A stretch of DNA of 64,000 nucleotides from the NCBI GenBank assembly GCA_037127255.1, contig JBANSL010000010.1:29344620-29408619 (forward strand). Reading direction: 5' to 3'. Below, piece by piece: positions 1 through 11,959 of the stretch. Numbering within the stretch: the stretch's first letter is position 1; every line of letters begins with the position of its first letter. The notes beneath the pieces are model-generated. The model searched no databases. It was given only the letters and a program-made list of their open reading frames with translations, and had not been told where the DNA came from. Source of the stretch: Persicaria tinctoria. Lineage: Eukaryota; Streptophyta; Magnoliopsida; Caryophyllales; Polygonaceae. Made by a program: the position numbers and the translations under genes.

Positions 1-1106
1 TCAAAACGGAGTCAAGTATAAATCCAAAATATAATCAGAGTCTAGTGAAGTCTATACTCCAACGCTCACTCTCCGCCGACAAAATGACCCGCGCAAATAG
101 GCAAACAGCACCGATAGGATGAACATAGATAATACCTAAAAAAATTGATATGGGGCGGGATCAGATCGATGCCCACTTCTCTGCATCCCAACCATAAGCA
201 CACATATACGCTATTCCTAATAAAGATGCTTCTAGATGCATGGCGGAATAGTAACACACTAACATGCTCCTAAGATCAAGTGCATAATAATAATAATAAG
301 GCCTTAGCACAGAATACCAAGTGGTATATCCCTCTCCTACCTCCACCCCTTCCGATAGGTGGAGACTGGCCAGCTCGTGAATGCATTCATTCATAATTGG
401 GCGGCACGCATGCCTAACCCGCTCCACAATAAAGCCCGCAGGCATATAATAAAAGGAAGTGCATGACTCGATTGACTTAGGGTACCCGATGAAGCTGGGC
501 TACCCTATGACCCTAGCAATGACTCTAGTTACTTCACAGATAACGGTCGTTCTGTTTACATACGCATAAAGAAATAGGATGCTCAACGATCAATGCAACC
601 TAGCATGGTACTACATGGCATGCTGATCATGAATGCAACACCTAGTATATCATGCACCTATAGCAGGGAATCACTCTATTCAATCTGAGTAAGCTCCGAA
701 GAGACTTACCTGGTATCGCAGAACAGCGAAAGGCAATCAACCAGGCAATATGAATCCAACACGTCACAAATGATCACCTAACAAGTATAAGTACATGTAT
801 GAGTCTATCTCTAAGGCACACAAAGCATAGAATTATCACACATATAACTTCACAACTTAACATAACAACCGTCACATCATCATTTCCATAATATCAACTT
901 TATCTCGTAATCTATCATCTCAACATCTCACAAGCATACTCAATATAATTCTCCAATTCACCAACTTAGGATAATCCCCATTTCATACTTAACCAATTTG
1001 CATGCCATCATTTCAAAATCTTACTTAGCATATAATTGCACATCTTCATCATAAACATCTAACATTTAACCACAATAATAAATCACCACAATATCACATA
1101 TTAAAT
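1..1106 (-). repeat. Partial Tekay-like LTR copy (left of small element)
   Basis: Positions 1-1106 match 3520-4625 with no difference that I could see, and match the right LTR at about 12222-13327. At two places where the left and right LTRs of the Tekay-like element differ (about 106 and 478) this copy agrees with the left LTR, so it is a duplicate of the left LTR rather than of the right one. The match stops exactly where the small retroelement begins. The copy presumably continues upstream of the window. Confidence 0.9.
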
Positions 1107-1820
1107 GATGTGATCCTAGTCGTCAATGAGCTTGAATCCTTTATCTTAGAAAGCTATGTTGTCGGGGACGAACATCAACCCTTGTTTGAGAAAACAGCAT
1201 GGCGACACCGTGGTATTTTGGCTCTTTCGGGCTGCATAAAATTCCGATTGAAGCCAATAAGCACTTGCTGGAAAGCTATTTTAAGTGGCTACAACTTCTA
1301 TGAAGAATACTTATCCTAAATCAGCCTCGAAGATGCTTGAATTTGACGTTCTTTCCAGCAGCTCCAATCTGGACGTTTTTTCCATGTTTTATTTCCATCA
1401 AATAGATCGATCCCACATCGATTATAGATGCTTGGGGGGTTATATTTTCATCCTATATATTGCTTGTAAAACTTTCATTTTAAATCAAGTCAAGTTTAGT
1501 TGAGTTAAAGGTTAAGCCACTAAATAGCTTCCTATGATTCCGGGTTAAGGATCGAGTTCTTGGTGAGAGGCTAAGAGCGAACCCTTTGGTGAGAGGCCGA
1601 GGGTGACACCCTAGTGAGAGGCGAAGGTGTCAAAGGGTCGAGATCCTCGGAGTGCGATTCCGAGAGGATTGAGATCGAGTGTAGGAGATTCAAGGGTGAG
1701 AGGCCTGCGAATCTTGCTCCACATATCCCTTTTTTCCAGTTTCCATAAACCACAAAAATTAGTCCCACAAAAAGAGTGTTCGAAAGCTTGAGCCTTAGTC
1801 GATCGATCCTTCGGGCTTCA
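1106..1820 (+). repeat. 5' LTR of small retroelement
   Basis: It starts with tgatgtgatcc and ends with cttca, fitting the TG...CA rule, 5 bp before the primer-binding site. A TATA-like stretch (about 1451-1460) is followed by a cluster of repeated ggtgagaggc decamers at about 1562-1625, probably in the transcribed R/U5 part. The exact left edge is uncertain by about 3 bp because tgatg/tgtg both fit. Confidence 0.85.
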
Positions 1821-1825
1821 TCAAG

Positions 1826-1837
1826 TGGTATCAGAGC
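1826..1837 (+). other. Primer-binding site, tRNA-iMet type
   Basis: TGGTATCAGAGC, the standard plant initiator-Met tRNA primer site, lies 5 bp after the 5' LTR end of the small retroelement. Confidence 0.9.
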
Positions 1838-1893
1838 TAATCGACTCGAGTTCATCGAGCTTTCGATATCCGAGTTGTTTCTTCTTAGTCAAA

Positions 1894-2790
1894 ATGTTCA
1901 AGAAGACGAGGTTCAAGCCTTTGTCCGAAGAGTACATCCGATGGGCCATTCGAGCCTATGATGATGGGTATCTTCGTTGGAGCGACATGGATGGTGCTAC
2001 ATATGATGTAGTTGATCAAGAGCTCCGGAGGAGATATCGAAAGAAAAGGGCTCGAGAGGATGAGGCTCGGCGAAAGAAGAAGGTTGAACCACCTTGGCAA
2101 GAGATCCGCAAGCTCGCAGAAGACTCAATGCAACAAGTACAAGAAATGCGAAAAGTCGTCATCTCATTGGGGTCGAAGCTATCAAAGCCCACCACACCAC
2201 ACCCTCCCTCTTCAACGACGACATCCTCTATGGCCATGGGTGTGATACTTGGGATCAAGGAAGGCAAGTCCAAGGATGTTCCGATTGAAACTACACAGGA
2301 CATGCCTGAGCTTAAGAAAGACGAGGACATCATCCAACTTCCTAATGTTGCGCTTTCCATGAAGGAGAAACGGACGTCAGTCGAGGTACCTACCTTTCTG
2401 AATTCAATGTCAACTAAGTGGTCTGATGCGACCCCATTCATTCCGTCTTGCTTGCCTTTCACGATTCAAGAAGGAGAGGGGATTCAAGATCCGCTCAAGG
2501 AAGAAGAAACATGTCCGAAGGAGTCGCTTGTTTCCATCACGGATTCGAGGACGAATCCTTTTCAAGGAGAGGAGGATGATGTGATCCTAGTCGTCAATGA
2601 GCTTGAATCCTTTATCTTAGAAAGCTATGTTGTCGGGGACGAACATCAACCCTTGTTTGAGAAAACAGCATGGCGACACCGTGGTATTTTGGCTCTTTCG
2701 GGCTGCATAAAATTCCGATTGAAGCCAATAAGCACTTGCTGGAAAGCTATTTTAAGTGGCTACAACTTCTATGAAGAATACTTATCCTAA
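1894..2790 (+). CDS. ORF of small retroelement, unknown function (298 aa)
   Basis: The first ATG after the PBS (1894) opens a 298-codon frame that runs into the 3' LTR and stops at 2790. Roughly the last 70 residues are LTR-encoded. The N-terminal third is basic and charged, with a KR-rich stretch (RRRYRKKRAREDEARRKKK) near residues 48-66; the middle is Ser/Thr/Pro-rich and acidic. I see no zinc knuckle, protease DTG/DSG or RT motif. The end of the interior (dsrtnpfqgeedd) resembles the tail of some Ty3/Gypsy polyproteins just before the polypurine tract. It may be a degenerate or novel Gag-like protein, or merely an open remnant. An intact frame with identical LTRs fits a recently active element. 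Confidence 0.5.
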   Translation: MFKKTRFKPLSEEYIRWAIRAYDDGYLRWSDMDGATYDVVDQELRRRYRKKRAREDEARRKKKVEPPWQEIRKLAEDSMQQVQEMRKVVISLGSKLSKPTTPHPPSSTTTSSMAMGVILGIKEGKSKDVPIETTQDMPELKKDEDIIQLPNVALSMKEKRTSVEVPTFLNSMSTKWSDATPFIPSCLPFTIQEGEGIQDPLKEEETCPKESLVSITDSRTNPFQGEEDDVILVVNELESFILESYVVGDEHQPLFEKTAWRHRGILALSGCIKFRLKPISTCWKAILSGYNFYEEYLS

Positions 2791-3288
2791 ATCAGCCTCG
2801 AAGATGCTTGAATTTGACGTTCTTTCCAGCAGCTCCAATCTGGACGTTTTTTCCATGTTTTATTTCCATCAAATAGATCGATCCCACATCGATTATAGAT
2901 GCTTGGGGGGTTATATTTTCATCCTATATATTGCTTGTAAAACTTTCATTTTAAATCAAGTCAAGTTTAGTTGAGTTAAAGGTTAAGCCACTAAATAGCT
3001 TCCTATGATTCCGGGTTAAGGATCGAGTTCTTGGTGAGAGGCTAAGAGCGAACCCTTTGGTGAGAGGCCGAGGGTGACACCCTAGTGAGAGGCGAAGGTG
3101 TCAAAGGGTCGAGATCCTCGGAGTGCGATTCCGAGAGGATTGAGATCGAGTGTAGGAGATTCAAGGGTGAGAGGCCTGCGAATCTTGCTCCACATATCCC
3201 TTTTTTCCAGTTTCCATAAACCACAAAAATTAGTCCCACAAAAAGAGTGTTCGAAAGCTTGAGCCTTAGTCGATCGATCCTTCGGGCT
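2577..3288 (+). repeat. 3' LTR of small retroelement
   Basis: Same sequence as 1106-1817, preceded by the purine run aaggagaggagga. It ends at ggct, where the Tekay-like LTR resumes at its position about 32 instead of at the point where the left flank stopped. Confidence 0.85.
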
Positions 3289-5895
3289 ACGTTTCGAGGG
3301 ATAAAACCCCTCGTAAGGACCTTGCGCCCCGAGTACAGGTTGAAGGTTTCAAACTTACTTTAACGTTTTCAAAGGGGGATTTCATACCCAAAATCGAAGG
3401 GATCGTTGGAATCCCCGGGGAAGTCCCCTGTACCTGTCGTAAATCTAAGCGTGGAAATCGGAAATAGTGCAACTAGCGGAAATAAGCGTAATACAAGAGG
3501 GTGCCACGGCAGAGCCGGGTCAAAACGGAGTCAAGTATAAATCCAAAATATAATCAGAGTCTAGTGAAGTCTATACTCCAACGCTCACTCTCCGCCGACA
3601 AAATGACCCGCGCAAATAGGCAAACAGCACCGATAGGATGAACATAGATAATACCTAAAAAAATTGATATGGGGCGGGATCAGATCGATGCCCACTTCTC
3701 TGCATCCCAACCATAAGCACACATATACGCTATTCCTAATAAAGATGCTTCTAGATGCATGGCGGAATAGTAACACACTAACATGCTCCTAAGATCAAGT
3801 GCATAATAATAATAATAAGGCCTTAGCACAGAATACCAAGTGGTATATCCCTCTCCTACCTCCACCCCTTCCGATAGGTGGAGACTGGCCAGCTCGTGAA
3901 TGCATTCATTCATAATTGGGCGGCACGCATGCCTAACCCGCTCCACAATAAAGCCCGCAGGCATATAATAAAAGGAAGTGCATGACTCGATTGACTTAGG
4001 GTACCCGATGAAGCTGGGCTACCCTATGACCCTAGCAATGACTCTAGTTACTTCACAGATAACGGTCGTTCTGTTTACATACGCATAAAGAAATAGGATG
4101 CTCAACGATCAATGCAACCTAGCATGGTACTACATGGCATGCTGATCATGAATGCAACACCTAGTATATCATGCACCTATAGCAGGGAATCACTCTATTC
4201 AATCTGAGTAAGCTCCGAAGAGACTTACCTGGTATCGCAGAACAGCGAAAGGCAATCAACCAGGCAATATGAATCCAACACGTCACAAATGATCACCTAA
4301 CAAGTATAAGTACATGTATGAGTCTATCTCTAAGGCACACAAAGCATAGAATTATCACACATATAACTTCACAACTTAACATAACAACCGTCACATCATC
4401 ATTTCCATAATATCAACTTTATCTCGTAATCTATCATCTCAACATCTCACAAGCATACTCAATATAATTCTCCAATTCACCAACTTAGGATAATCCCCAT
4501 TTCATACTTAACCAATTTGCATGCCATCATTTCAAAATCTTACTTAGCATATAATTGCACATCTTCATCATAAACATCTAACATTTAACCACAATAATAA
4601 ATCACCACAATATCACATATTAAATCTCAAACAACATCTTATATTTTAACCCTAATAATATTACATACTACTTCTAACATCTTTATAAAATATTTATAAA
4701 ATCCCAACAATATTCATTAAATCAAAACATTCATTTTTAATTTACCAAACCAACCTCACTTTATTAAAATTACCAAAAACCACCCACTTATTTTATAAAA
4801 GTCCAACCCGGCCCCCTTGTTTTAATTAAACCAAACCGGGCCCTTCAAAAGTTAGTCCCAAAGAAGCTTCCCATTTGTTTCTTTCAATTCAACGAGCTGG
4901 AGGTTTAAAAGAGGAAGGGGGGCCCACGCACACAGGGAGGAAGGAAGGAACGAGGAGGAAGGAAGAGAGCTCACCGAGAGGGCTCCGAAGCTTCGTCGGA
5001 GTTCGTCGGGATCTCGATGGACTCGCCGGAGTCTCGATCCGCGCTAGCTCGGCCTAGGACGGAAGAACGGGGGTTAAAGGCGGTGCTTTTCACAGCTCGA
5101 AGTCGAATGGAAAGGGAAACGAGCCTTACCGGGGTTCTCGGAGAAAACAGGGAGGAAGGAGAAGGGAAGAGGTGCTGCTCGGCGGCGGTGGTGGCTCCGG
5201 CTGCTGCTGGTGGCGACGGCGGCGCTCCGGGGAGGAGGTGGTGCGGCAGTGGTGGAGGTGGCGGTGGTGAGGTGTGGCGGTGGTGAGGTGCGGCGGTGGT
5301 GGAAATGGCGTGAGGAAGCTCAAGAACCAGTTTTGGCTTGTGAAATGTCGAGAGAGAGAAGGAGAGAGAAGAGGAAGAATCAACACAAATCTGATTTTTC
5401 CAAAGGTCAAATTGCACATAAAAGGTCCATTTTTTTGTGAAGAGTGAGGTATTGTTTGTTTGCCAAAATAAGGGGGTCAAAGAGTGGGGGAAGGAAAGGA
5501 GAGGATAAGATTTTACTATAATTAGGAGGTGATGAGTTGGATTAGGATAAGAGAAAGCAAAAAGAGAGGGAGGGGAGGTGAGGATAAGATTTTACTATAA
5601 TTAGGAGGTGATGAGTTGGATTAGGATAAGAGAAAGCAAAAAGAGAGGGAGGGGAGGTGAGGATAAGATTTTACTATAATTAGGAGGTGATGAGTTGGAT
5701 TAGGATAAGGATTCGGAATATGACGGAATTGAGAGCTCGGGTCGGGGATTTAAATTTCCGCTGATTGATCGTTCAAAACCGAAATGAAAGACGGAATTGA
5801 TTTTTAAATCGGAAAATTTGGGTCGGAATTTATTTTAAATTCATTTTGATTTTCTTTTTCCGAAAATTAATATTTTAAAAATCCGAGCCTTTACA
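3289..5895 (-). repeat. 3' LTR of Tekay-like element (missing first ~30 bp here)
   Basis: Collinear with 11991-14597 at a constant offset of 8702 with no indel. The first 31 bases of the LTR (matching 11960-11990) are absent because the small retroelement abuts at 3288. It ends with cctttaca, then the polypurine region of the interior begins. It contains an AT-rich half (about 4300-4860), a GC-rich GGT/GGC simple-repeat patch (about 5170-5310) and a three-unit minisatellite. Confidence 0.92.
5501..5710. repeat. 79-bp minisatellite inside the Tekay-like LTR
   Basis: gaggataagattttac recurs at 5501, 5580 and 5659, period 79 bp, about 2.7 units, nearly identical. The same array is at 14203-14412 in the other LTR. 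Confidence 0.9.
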
Positions 5896-6640
5896 TCATC
5901 CACCTCTAAAAACAAGTCTCGTCCCCGAGACTAAAATCATTCTAAAGTGGGGATGAAGTTGGAATTGGTGAGTCCAAGGATCACGTCATCGATCCCGTAA
6001 GTACCTCATAAGTGCCCCCATGAGATCTCACAGTACCGTCGTCATGATCATAATACTCCCAATCGGTCGTAGTAAGGATGTGGTAGGGGCCCCTACCACA
6101 CCCCACTCCGACTCCTCAGGCATACCATAACTCAAACCATCAGTACATCTCCGCTAGGTCTTAGCAAGCGATCTACAGGTGCCCCCATACATGCTTGTAT
6201 CCACTTCGTGGGGCGTCATAATGAAAGCTCGGGTTGGAATAGTTTTCTCAAAATCTATGTCCCTTTTTAAATCACCATTTGATATTCTTTAAATTCGACA
6301 TTAAACACGGCATTCCCAAACTTCCCAATCATTCTACATCCACCTCTAAAGGCTAATCCCACATTCTCTTCCTAGGTTCCGAGTCAAATCCTAATTCCAC
6401 CATTCAATCTCTAGCATTCCTAATATTTGGTATCATGGGTATAGAAGAATGATCATAATCTCAAGATAAACAGAAGATTATAGCACATCAAAGGCAGTCA
6501 CATACCATAATATCTAGCACATCATCATATCATCGAGGCTCATCACATCATATCACCAAGGATCTGCACACAACTACCAAGCATAAGCATGCAATCAAAG
6601 AGACACCACTAACCAATCCCAACCAACTAACTAGGCATAC
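5896..6640 (-). other. 3' non-coding interior of Tekay-like element with polypurine region
   Basis: There is no gene here. Next to the LTR, the - strand reads a purine-rich gaggtggatga tract (5896-5906), the expected plus-strand primer. A second copy of the same catccacctctaaa motif lies at about 6336. The block 5896-5960 is nearly shared with the LARD at 26370-26430. Confidence 0.75.
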
Positions 6641-9600
6641 TCACCGCACTCGAGAGGTCAAGGTAATGTCTACGCTCGGCTCAACATAAGACGCAAGTAG
6701 CTCATCTAAGACACCTCCATAGCTAGCCCGAATGCTCTCCTCGGTCTCCCATGTGGCCTCCTCAGGGCTCCTCCTAGACCACTGAACCAGAAGCAAAGGA
6801 ACATCCCTGTTCCTAAGCTTCTTGACACGACGATCAAGGACCCTCACCGGACGCTCTACAAAGGTATGGTCAGGCTCAACGTGAAGGTCTGAGTGGTCAA
6901 GGACATGACTAGGGTCGGGAATATACTGACGGAGCTGGGAGACATGAAAGACGTCATGGACGCCGGCGAAGGATGGAGGTAAGGCTAAACGGTAGGCTAC
7001 CACACCGACTCTCTCTAGGATCTCAAATGGGCCAATGAACCTCGGACTCAACTTCCCTTTGATGCCGAACCGTCGAACTCCCCTGGTGGGTGAAACTCGA
7101 AGCCATACATGCGAGCCTACCTCGAACTCAAGCTCGGTCCTCCGTCTGTCCGCATACTTCTTCTGTCGATCCTGGGCTACCCTCATATGCTCTCGGATGC
7201 GACCAACCTTATCAACTGTCTCTCTGACCATCTCGGGCAATGACAGAACTGTATCTGCAGGCTCGTCCCAGCAAACCGGCGACTTGCATCGCCTCCCATA
7301 CAAAGCCTCATATGGGGCCATCTCGATCGACGCGTGGTAGCTGTTGTTGTAAGAAACTCCACTAGCGGTAGATGCTTGACCCAATGGTCACCCCAATCCA
7401 AGACGCACGATCGCAACATGTCCTCCAACGTCTGAATCGTCCTCTCGCTCTGGCCATCTGTTTGCGGGTGATAAGCCGTACTGAAATGCAATCTGGAGCC
7501 CAAACTCTCCTGAACCTGCTGCCAAAACCTCGAGGTGAAGCGCCCATCTCGATCAGATACGATCCTCTCTGGTACTCCATGAAGCCTCACAATCTGGCGA
7601 ATGAACTCGTCTGCTAACTTCGAAGCTGGCCATGTCTCCTGAATAGCTATGAAATGGGCCGACTTGGTCAACCTGTCGACCACGACCCAAATAGTGTCAA
7701 ATCCTCTGACGTCTCGTCTCAACCCAGTGACGAAATCCATGGAGATGTCTGTCCACTTCCACTCGGGAACTGGAAGTGACTGGACGGGTCCTCCCGGCCT
7801 CTGGTGATCAATCCGAACCTGCTGGCAAACCTGACATCTGGCCACGAACTCTGTGATGTCTGCTCTCATCCTCTGCCACCAATAACTCCTCCTCAGATCC
7901 TGATACATCTTATTCGTCCCTGGATGGACAGAATAAGGGGTGGAGTGAGCCTCCTGCATGATCCTCTGTCTCAAATCTGACGTCGAGGGAACTACAACTC
8001 TGCCCTGAAAGGTCAGCATCCCGTCTGCTCTCTCTGCAAGCTCTCTAAATCTGCCCTGAGCCATCCGCTCTCTCAGAACTGCAACCTCTGGACAATCTGC
8101 CTGACCCTGCCGAATCTCTGCTGTCAACTCTGCCTGCACCTCTAAGAACGACAACTGCCCGTGATCTCGCTGGATCCAAACCTCAAAGCAGCATCTCATC
8201 AGATCTCTCTGCAAATCTCGCTGAGCTGTAAGCCTCTCAACGGTCACCTCATGATGAGTCTTCCTACTCAACGCATCTGCCACTACATTGGCCTTCCCTG
8301 GATGGTAGACTATGTCCAAGTCATAGTCCTTCAGAAGCTCCAACCATCGTCTCTGACGCATGTTGAGCTCCTTCTGTGTGAAAATGTACTTCAAGCTCTT
8401 GTGATCCGTCATCACCTTGCAAGAAGTACCATATAGATAATGTCTCCAGATCTTCAGAGCGTGAATCACGGCTGCCAACTCCAAATCATGGATGGGGTAA
8501 GACACCTCTGGAGGCTTCAACTGACGTGAAGCATAAGCGATGACCCGATCTCTCTGATGCAGAACACAACCCAAGCCGGAATGCGAAGCGTCTGTGTAGA
8601 TAACGAAGTCCTCTGTCCCATCTGGCAGAGCTAACACCGGAGCAGTCGTCAACTTCTGCTTCAGAAGCTCAAAGCTGGCCTGACAATCTGAACTCCACTC
8701 GAAGGGGACGTCCTTCTTCAGCAGCTGCGTCATCGGTCTAGCAATACTCGAGAAACCCTGGACGAACCTCCTGTAGTAACTAGCCAATCCCAGGAATGAG
8801 CGGATATCTCTGACGTTCTTGGGCACCTCCCAAGCAACGATGGCATCAATCTTTGCCGGATCCACGGCAACTCCCTCAGCTGAAATAACGTGGCCTAAGA
8901 AAGCCACCTCTGTGAGCCAGAACTCACACTTGCTGTACTTCCCATACAGCTGATGCTTCCTCAGCGTCTCTAGCACAATCCTCAAATGCTCCTCGTGCTC
9001 CTCTCTACTCCTCGAGTAGACTAAGATGTCATCGATGAAGACGACGACGAACTTGTCCAAGAAGTCGATGAACACTCGGTTCATGAGCTCCATGAACGCG
9101 GCTGGTGCATTGGTCAGCCCAAACGGCATGACCACGAACTCGTAGTGACCATAGCGGGTCCGAAAAGCGGTCTTCGGAACATCCTCTGGCTTCACCCTGA
9201 GCTGATGATAGCCCGACCTCAAGTCGATCTTCGAGAAGACCACGGCGCCCTGCAGCTGATCCATCAGATCATCAATCCGGGGAAGAGGATAACGGTTCTT
9301 CACCGTCGCCCGGTTCAGCTCCCGATAATCGATGCACAGTCTCAGCGACCCATCCTTCTTCTTGACGAATAGCACTGGTGCTCCCCAAGGCGATGCACTA
9401 GGCCGAATGCAGCCCTTCTCAGCTAGCTCCTCTAGCTGAGCCTTCAGCTCGGCCATCTCCGTCGGTGCCATGCGATAAGGGACTCGCGAGATAGGCCTGG
9501 TGCCTGGCTCCAACTCAATCGCGAAGTCGACCTCTCTCGGCGGGGGAAGTCCTGGTAGCTCCTCTGGAAACACATCTGCGAAGTCTCTGACAACGGGAAC

Positions 9601-11475
9601 ATCTGATATACTGGGGTGTATGCGATCCACCTCTAAAGCATAACACCAATACCCGACGCAACCCTGGTCTAAAAGTCTGGCGGCTCTGACTACGCTGATG
9701 AGTGATCCATTCCTCTTAGGGTCGCTCCCCCAAACCTGGTGCTCAGTCCCGTCAGATGCCAAAATCGACACTGTCCTCCTCCGCAAGTTGATGATAGCCC
9801 CGTAGTGGTCCATGAAGTCCATACCCAAGATGAGATCGTCCATCCTCAATGGCATAACTATAAGGTCGGTAGGCCACTCTCGCTCACCTATCCGAATGGG
9901 GCACCCTAAAATCTCACGACTCGTCCTAACCTTGGCCCCATCCGCCAGACCAATAGTAAGGGGTGAACCACTCGTGCAGCTCAGGCTCAGCCTGGCCACG
10001 CACGCCTCTGCTATGAAGCAGTGAGTCGCACCAGTGTCAAACAAGATAGATAGGCACTCATCATGGAAGAATATCGTACCTGCGGAAGTCGGGGCTGAGC
10101 GGTCATCAGCATGCATCTGAAATACGCGGGGCGGTGGGGGTAATCCTGGTCCTCGACCTCCCGAACTCTGACCACGATCATACCCTGACCCTGACGGTCC
10201 TGCAGAAGATGATCCACGACCCTGACCTGACCCAGATGGACCTCTACCTCCACGTCCAGAACCTCTACCTCCTCTACCTCCGCCTCGGCCTCTGCCGGAA
10301 GGGTCACCTCGTCCCTGGCCCTGGGGATATGTCAGCAGTGGTGGCTGAGGAGCCGCAGGAAGTCTCGGTGGCTGTGCAGTAGCTGGAGCTCCACGACTCT
10401 GAGGGCATGTAGCAGCTCGGTGCCCCATAGTACCACAGGTGTAGCAGACAGTCGAACGGTCTGGGCAAGAAGCAATGAAGTGGCCCCTCCCGAAACATCC
10501 ATGGCAGGTCCTCACTCTGGCATCTCCTCCATAAGCAGTCTGAACTGGGGGTGCTCTCTGTGCAGCTCCGTAATATCCTCCTCTAAACGCTCCTCTCCTA
10601 GATCTGTCATCTCCACGGGTGTCGGCTGGACGCGCCCTCTTCGCATCAGGGCGAACAGTAGAGTAGGAAGTCTCACACAGAATCCTCTGCTGATCGTACA
10701 TAAGGATGACCTCCAGAAATCGGTCAAAGCTGACAGCTCCCAAGCTGGACGCATGCAGAAGTACAGGAGGCGGCAATCTCATAGACAGCATACGGATCCG
10801 ACTCTCGTCTGATGGACATAGGTGATCGCAGTATATCAGCTCGCTCTTGAACTGGCGAACGATAGCAGCTACAGAAGCCGACCGGTCACAGGTGCCGCGC
10901 ATAAAAGATACCTCCCTAGCCATCTGTATCCCTGGTGGACGGTACTCCCTCAGCATCATGGATCTGAAATCGTCATAGGTCCACTCGGTCCGCTCCTTCT
11001 TGCAGCCAAACCATCTGGCATTCGCGTCCTCCCGTAGAAGTCCGGGAGCAAGTCTCTGTCTCTCAGAGTCAGGTACAGCAACATGGTCAAATAACCCCTC
11101 CATATCACGCAGCCATCTCTCAACGTCATCTCCGACGCCTCCCGCGAAGGTCGGCGGGCTACACTGAGCAAACCTCTTGACCCAATCGATGCGCTTCTCA
11201 GGGCACGCATCGACCACAGGCTCGGCTGGCTGCTGAACTGGGACCTCTGGCGTCGGCGCCGTAGATCGAGCCCCTCCACGTAGCTCGCTCAGAATATCAT
11301 GAAGCGCTGACTCTAGCTGCCCAATCCTAGTCTCTGGGGAAGCTGGCACCCGGTCATCAACTCGCGGTGGCGAAACTCGCCCCTCGGTACCCTCAGCGGC
11401 AACTCGACGAGGGCGTCCCCGGCCGCGACGCGCCCTACCCCCACGCCCATCTAAGCCACGTCTCGGATCAACCAT
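6641..11475 (-). pseudogene. Chromovirus gag-pol polyprotein, one frameshift
   Basis: It begins [13 protein letters not shown] at 11475 and stays open for about 1375 correct codons. Visible in order: an Arg/Gly-rich Gag; two CX2CX4HX4C zinc knuckles near residues 323-357; aspartic protease ([10 protein letters not shown]) near 480; reverse transcriptase with FIDDILVYS near 812; RNase H with TDASHSGLG near 960 and ending ADALSRK; integrase zinc region (CQVCQQ) near 1213; integrase core with SDRDGRF and [12 protein letters not shown]. At about 7351-7355 a one-base loss shifts the frame; the rest ([16 protein letters not shown] onward) continues in the next frame to 6641 and ends in a chromodomain-like segment (VLDRRVKKLRNRDVP, VQWSRRSPEEATWE). 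A single Gag-Pol frame is normal for the clade. The single lesion and young LTRs suggest the element was functional until recently. Confidence 0.95.
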
Positions 11476-11959
11476 ACTTGCTACATAACAATAATTATAT
11501 CACTCAGCACAGAAGCACTCAACGATTCAATGGGACCCTCTTCAAGGAGGATCGCCCTCAGGCCCAATTGAATTTAAGACATACAAGCACAGAGACGATC
11601 TATGTCGCCCTTCGGGGGACGACTAACCGGAGGGGCAAATACCTCACGGTCTCCTAACCCATTGTACTCCAACCCTCGAGTTCCTTGGAGTCTTCATAAC
11701 CCATCTGTAAAAGAAAGCTAGTATTTTGCCTACCTTCCCCGAATTCTACATCCATAAGGGATGCCTATCGCATAGTCTCTACCCCACGAGATTGCCATTC
11801 ATAATTGATTAATTTATGCTTATGTCCAATTAAATTCATTTTGCCCCTTGAAAACAATTTGAAAATCATTTGAAAACAATTTGAAAATCTTGGGCCATTT
11901 TCAAAACCACTTCAACCTATCATACTCGGATTGCAAAACCTCAGCTCTGATACCACCTT
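11476..11959 (-). other. 5' leader of Tekay-like element
   Basis: Non-coding stretch between the 5' LTR and the gag start codon. The primer-binding site is at 11944-11955. A region around 11690-11860 resembles 31800-31960 of the LARD (shared catctgtaaa, tattttgcctacc and tagggatg words), supporting common descent of the leaders. Confidence 0.8.
11944..11955 (-). other. Primer-binding site, tRNA-iMet type
   Basis: The - strand reads TGGTATCAGAGC, four bases from the end of the 5' LTR at 11960. Confidence 0.9.

Larger units (their letters stand above)
1106..3288 (+). mobile_element. Small LTR retroelement (TRIM/TR-GAG-like), non-autonomous
   Basis: Two direct repeats of about 712 bp (1106-1820 and 2577-3288) flank a 756 bp interior. 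A TGGTATCAGAGC primer-binding site follows the first repeat, and a purine-rich tract (2563-2576) precedes the second. The two LTRs look identical over their shared length, which implies a very recent insertion. No protease, RT, RNase H or integrase is encoded, so it must be mobilised in trans. The right LTR lacks the final 3 bases (tca) of the left LTR. No 5-bp TSD is found: the flanks are two different points of the Tekay-like LTR. The size is large for a TRIM and small for a LARD; one ORF makes TR-GAG the nearest label. Confidence 0.85.

Noticed and set aside
4971..5480. 169-codon Pro/His-rich frame in the Tekay-like LTR (also 13673-14182)
   Set aside because: It derives from GGT/GGC simple repeats and lies inside an LTR; no conserved domain.
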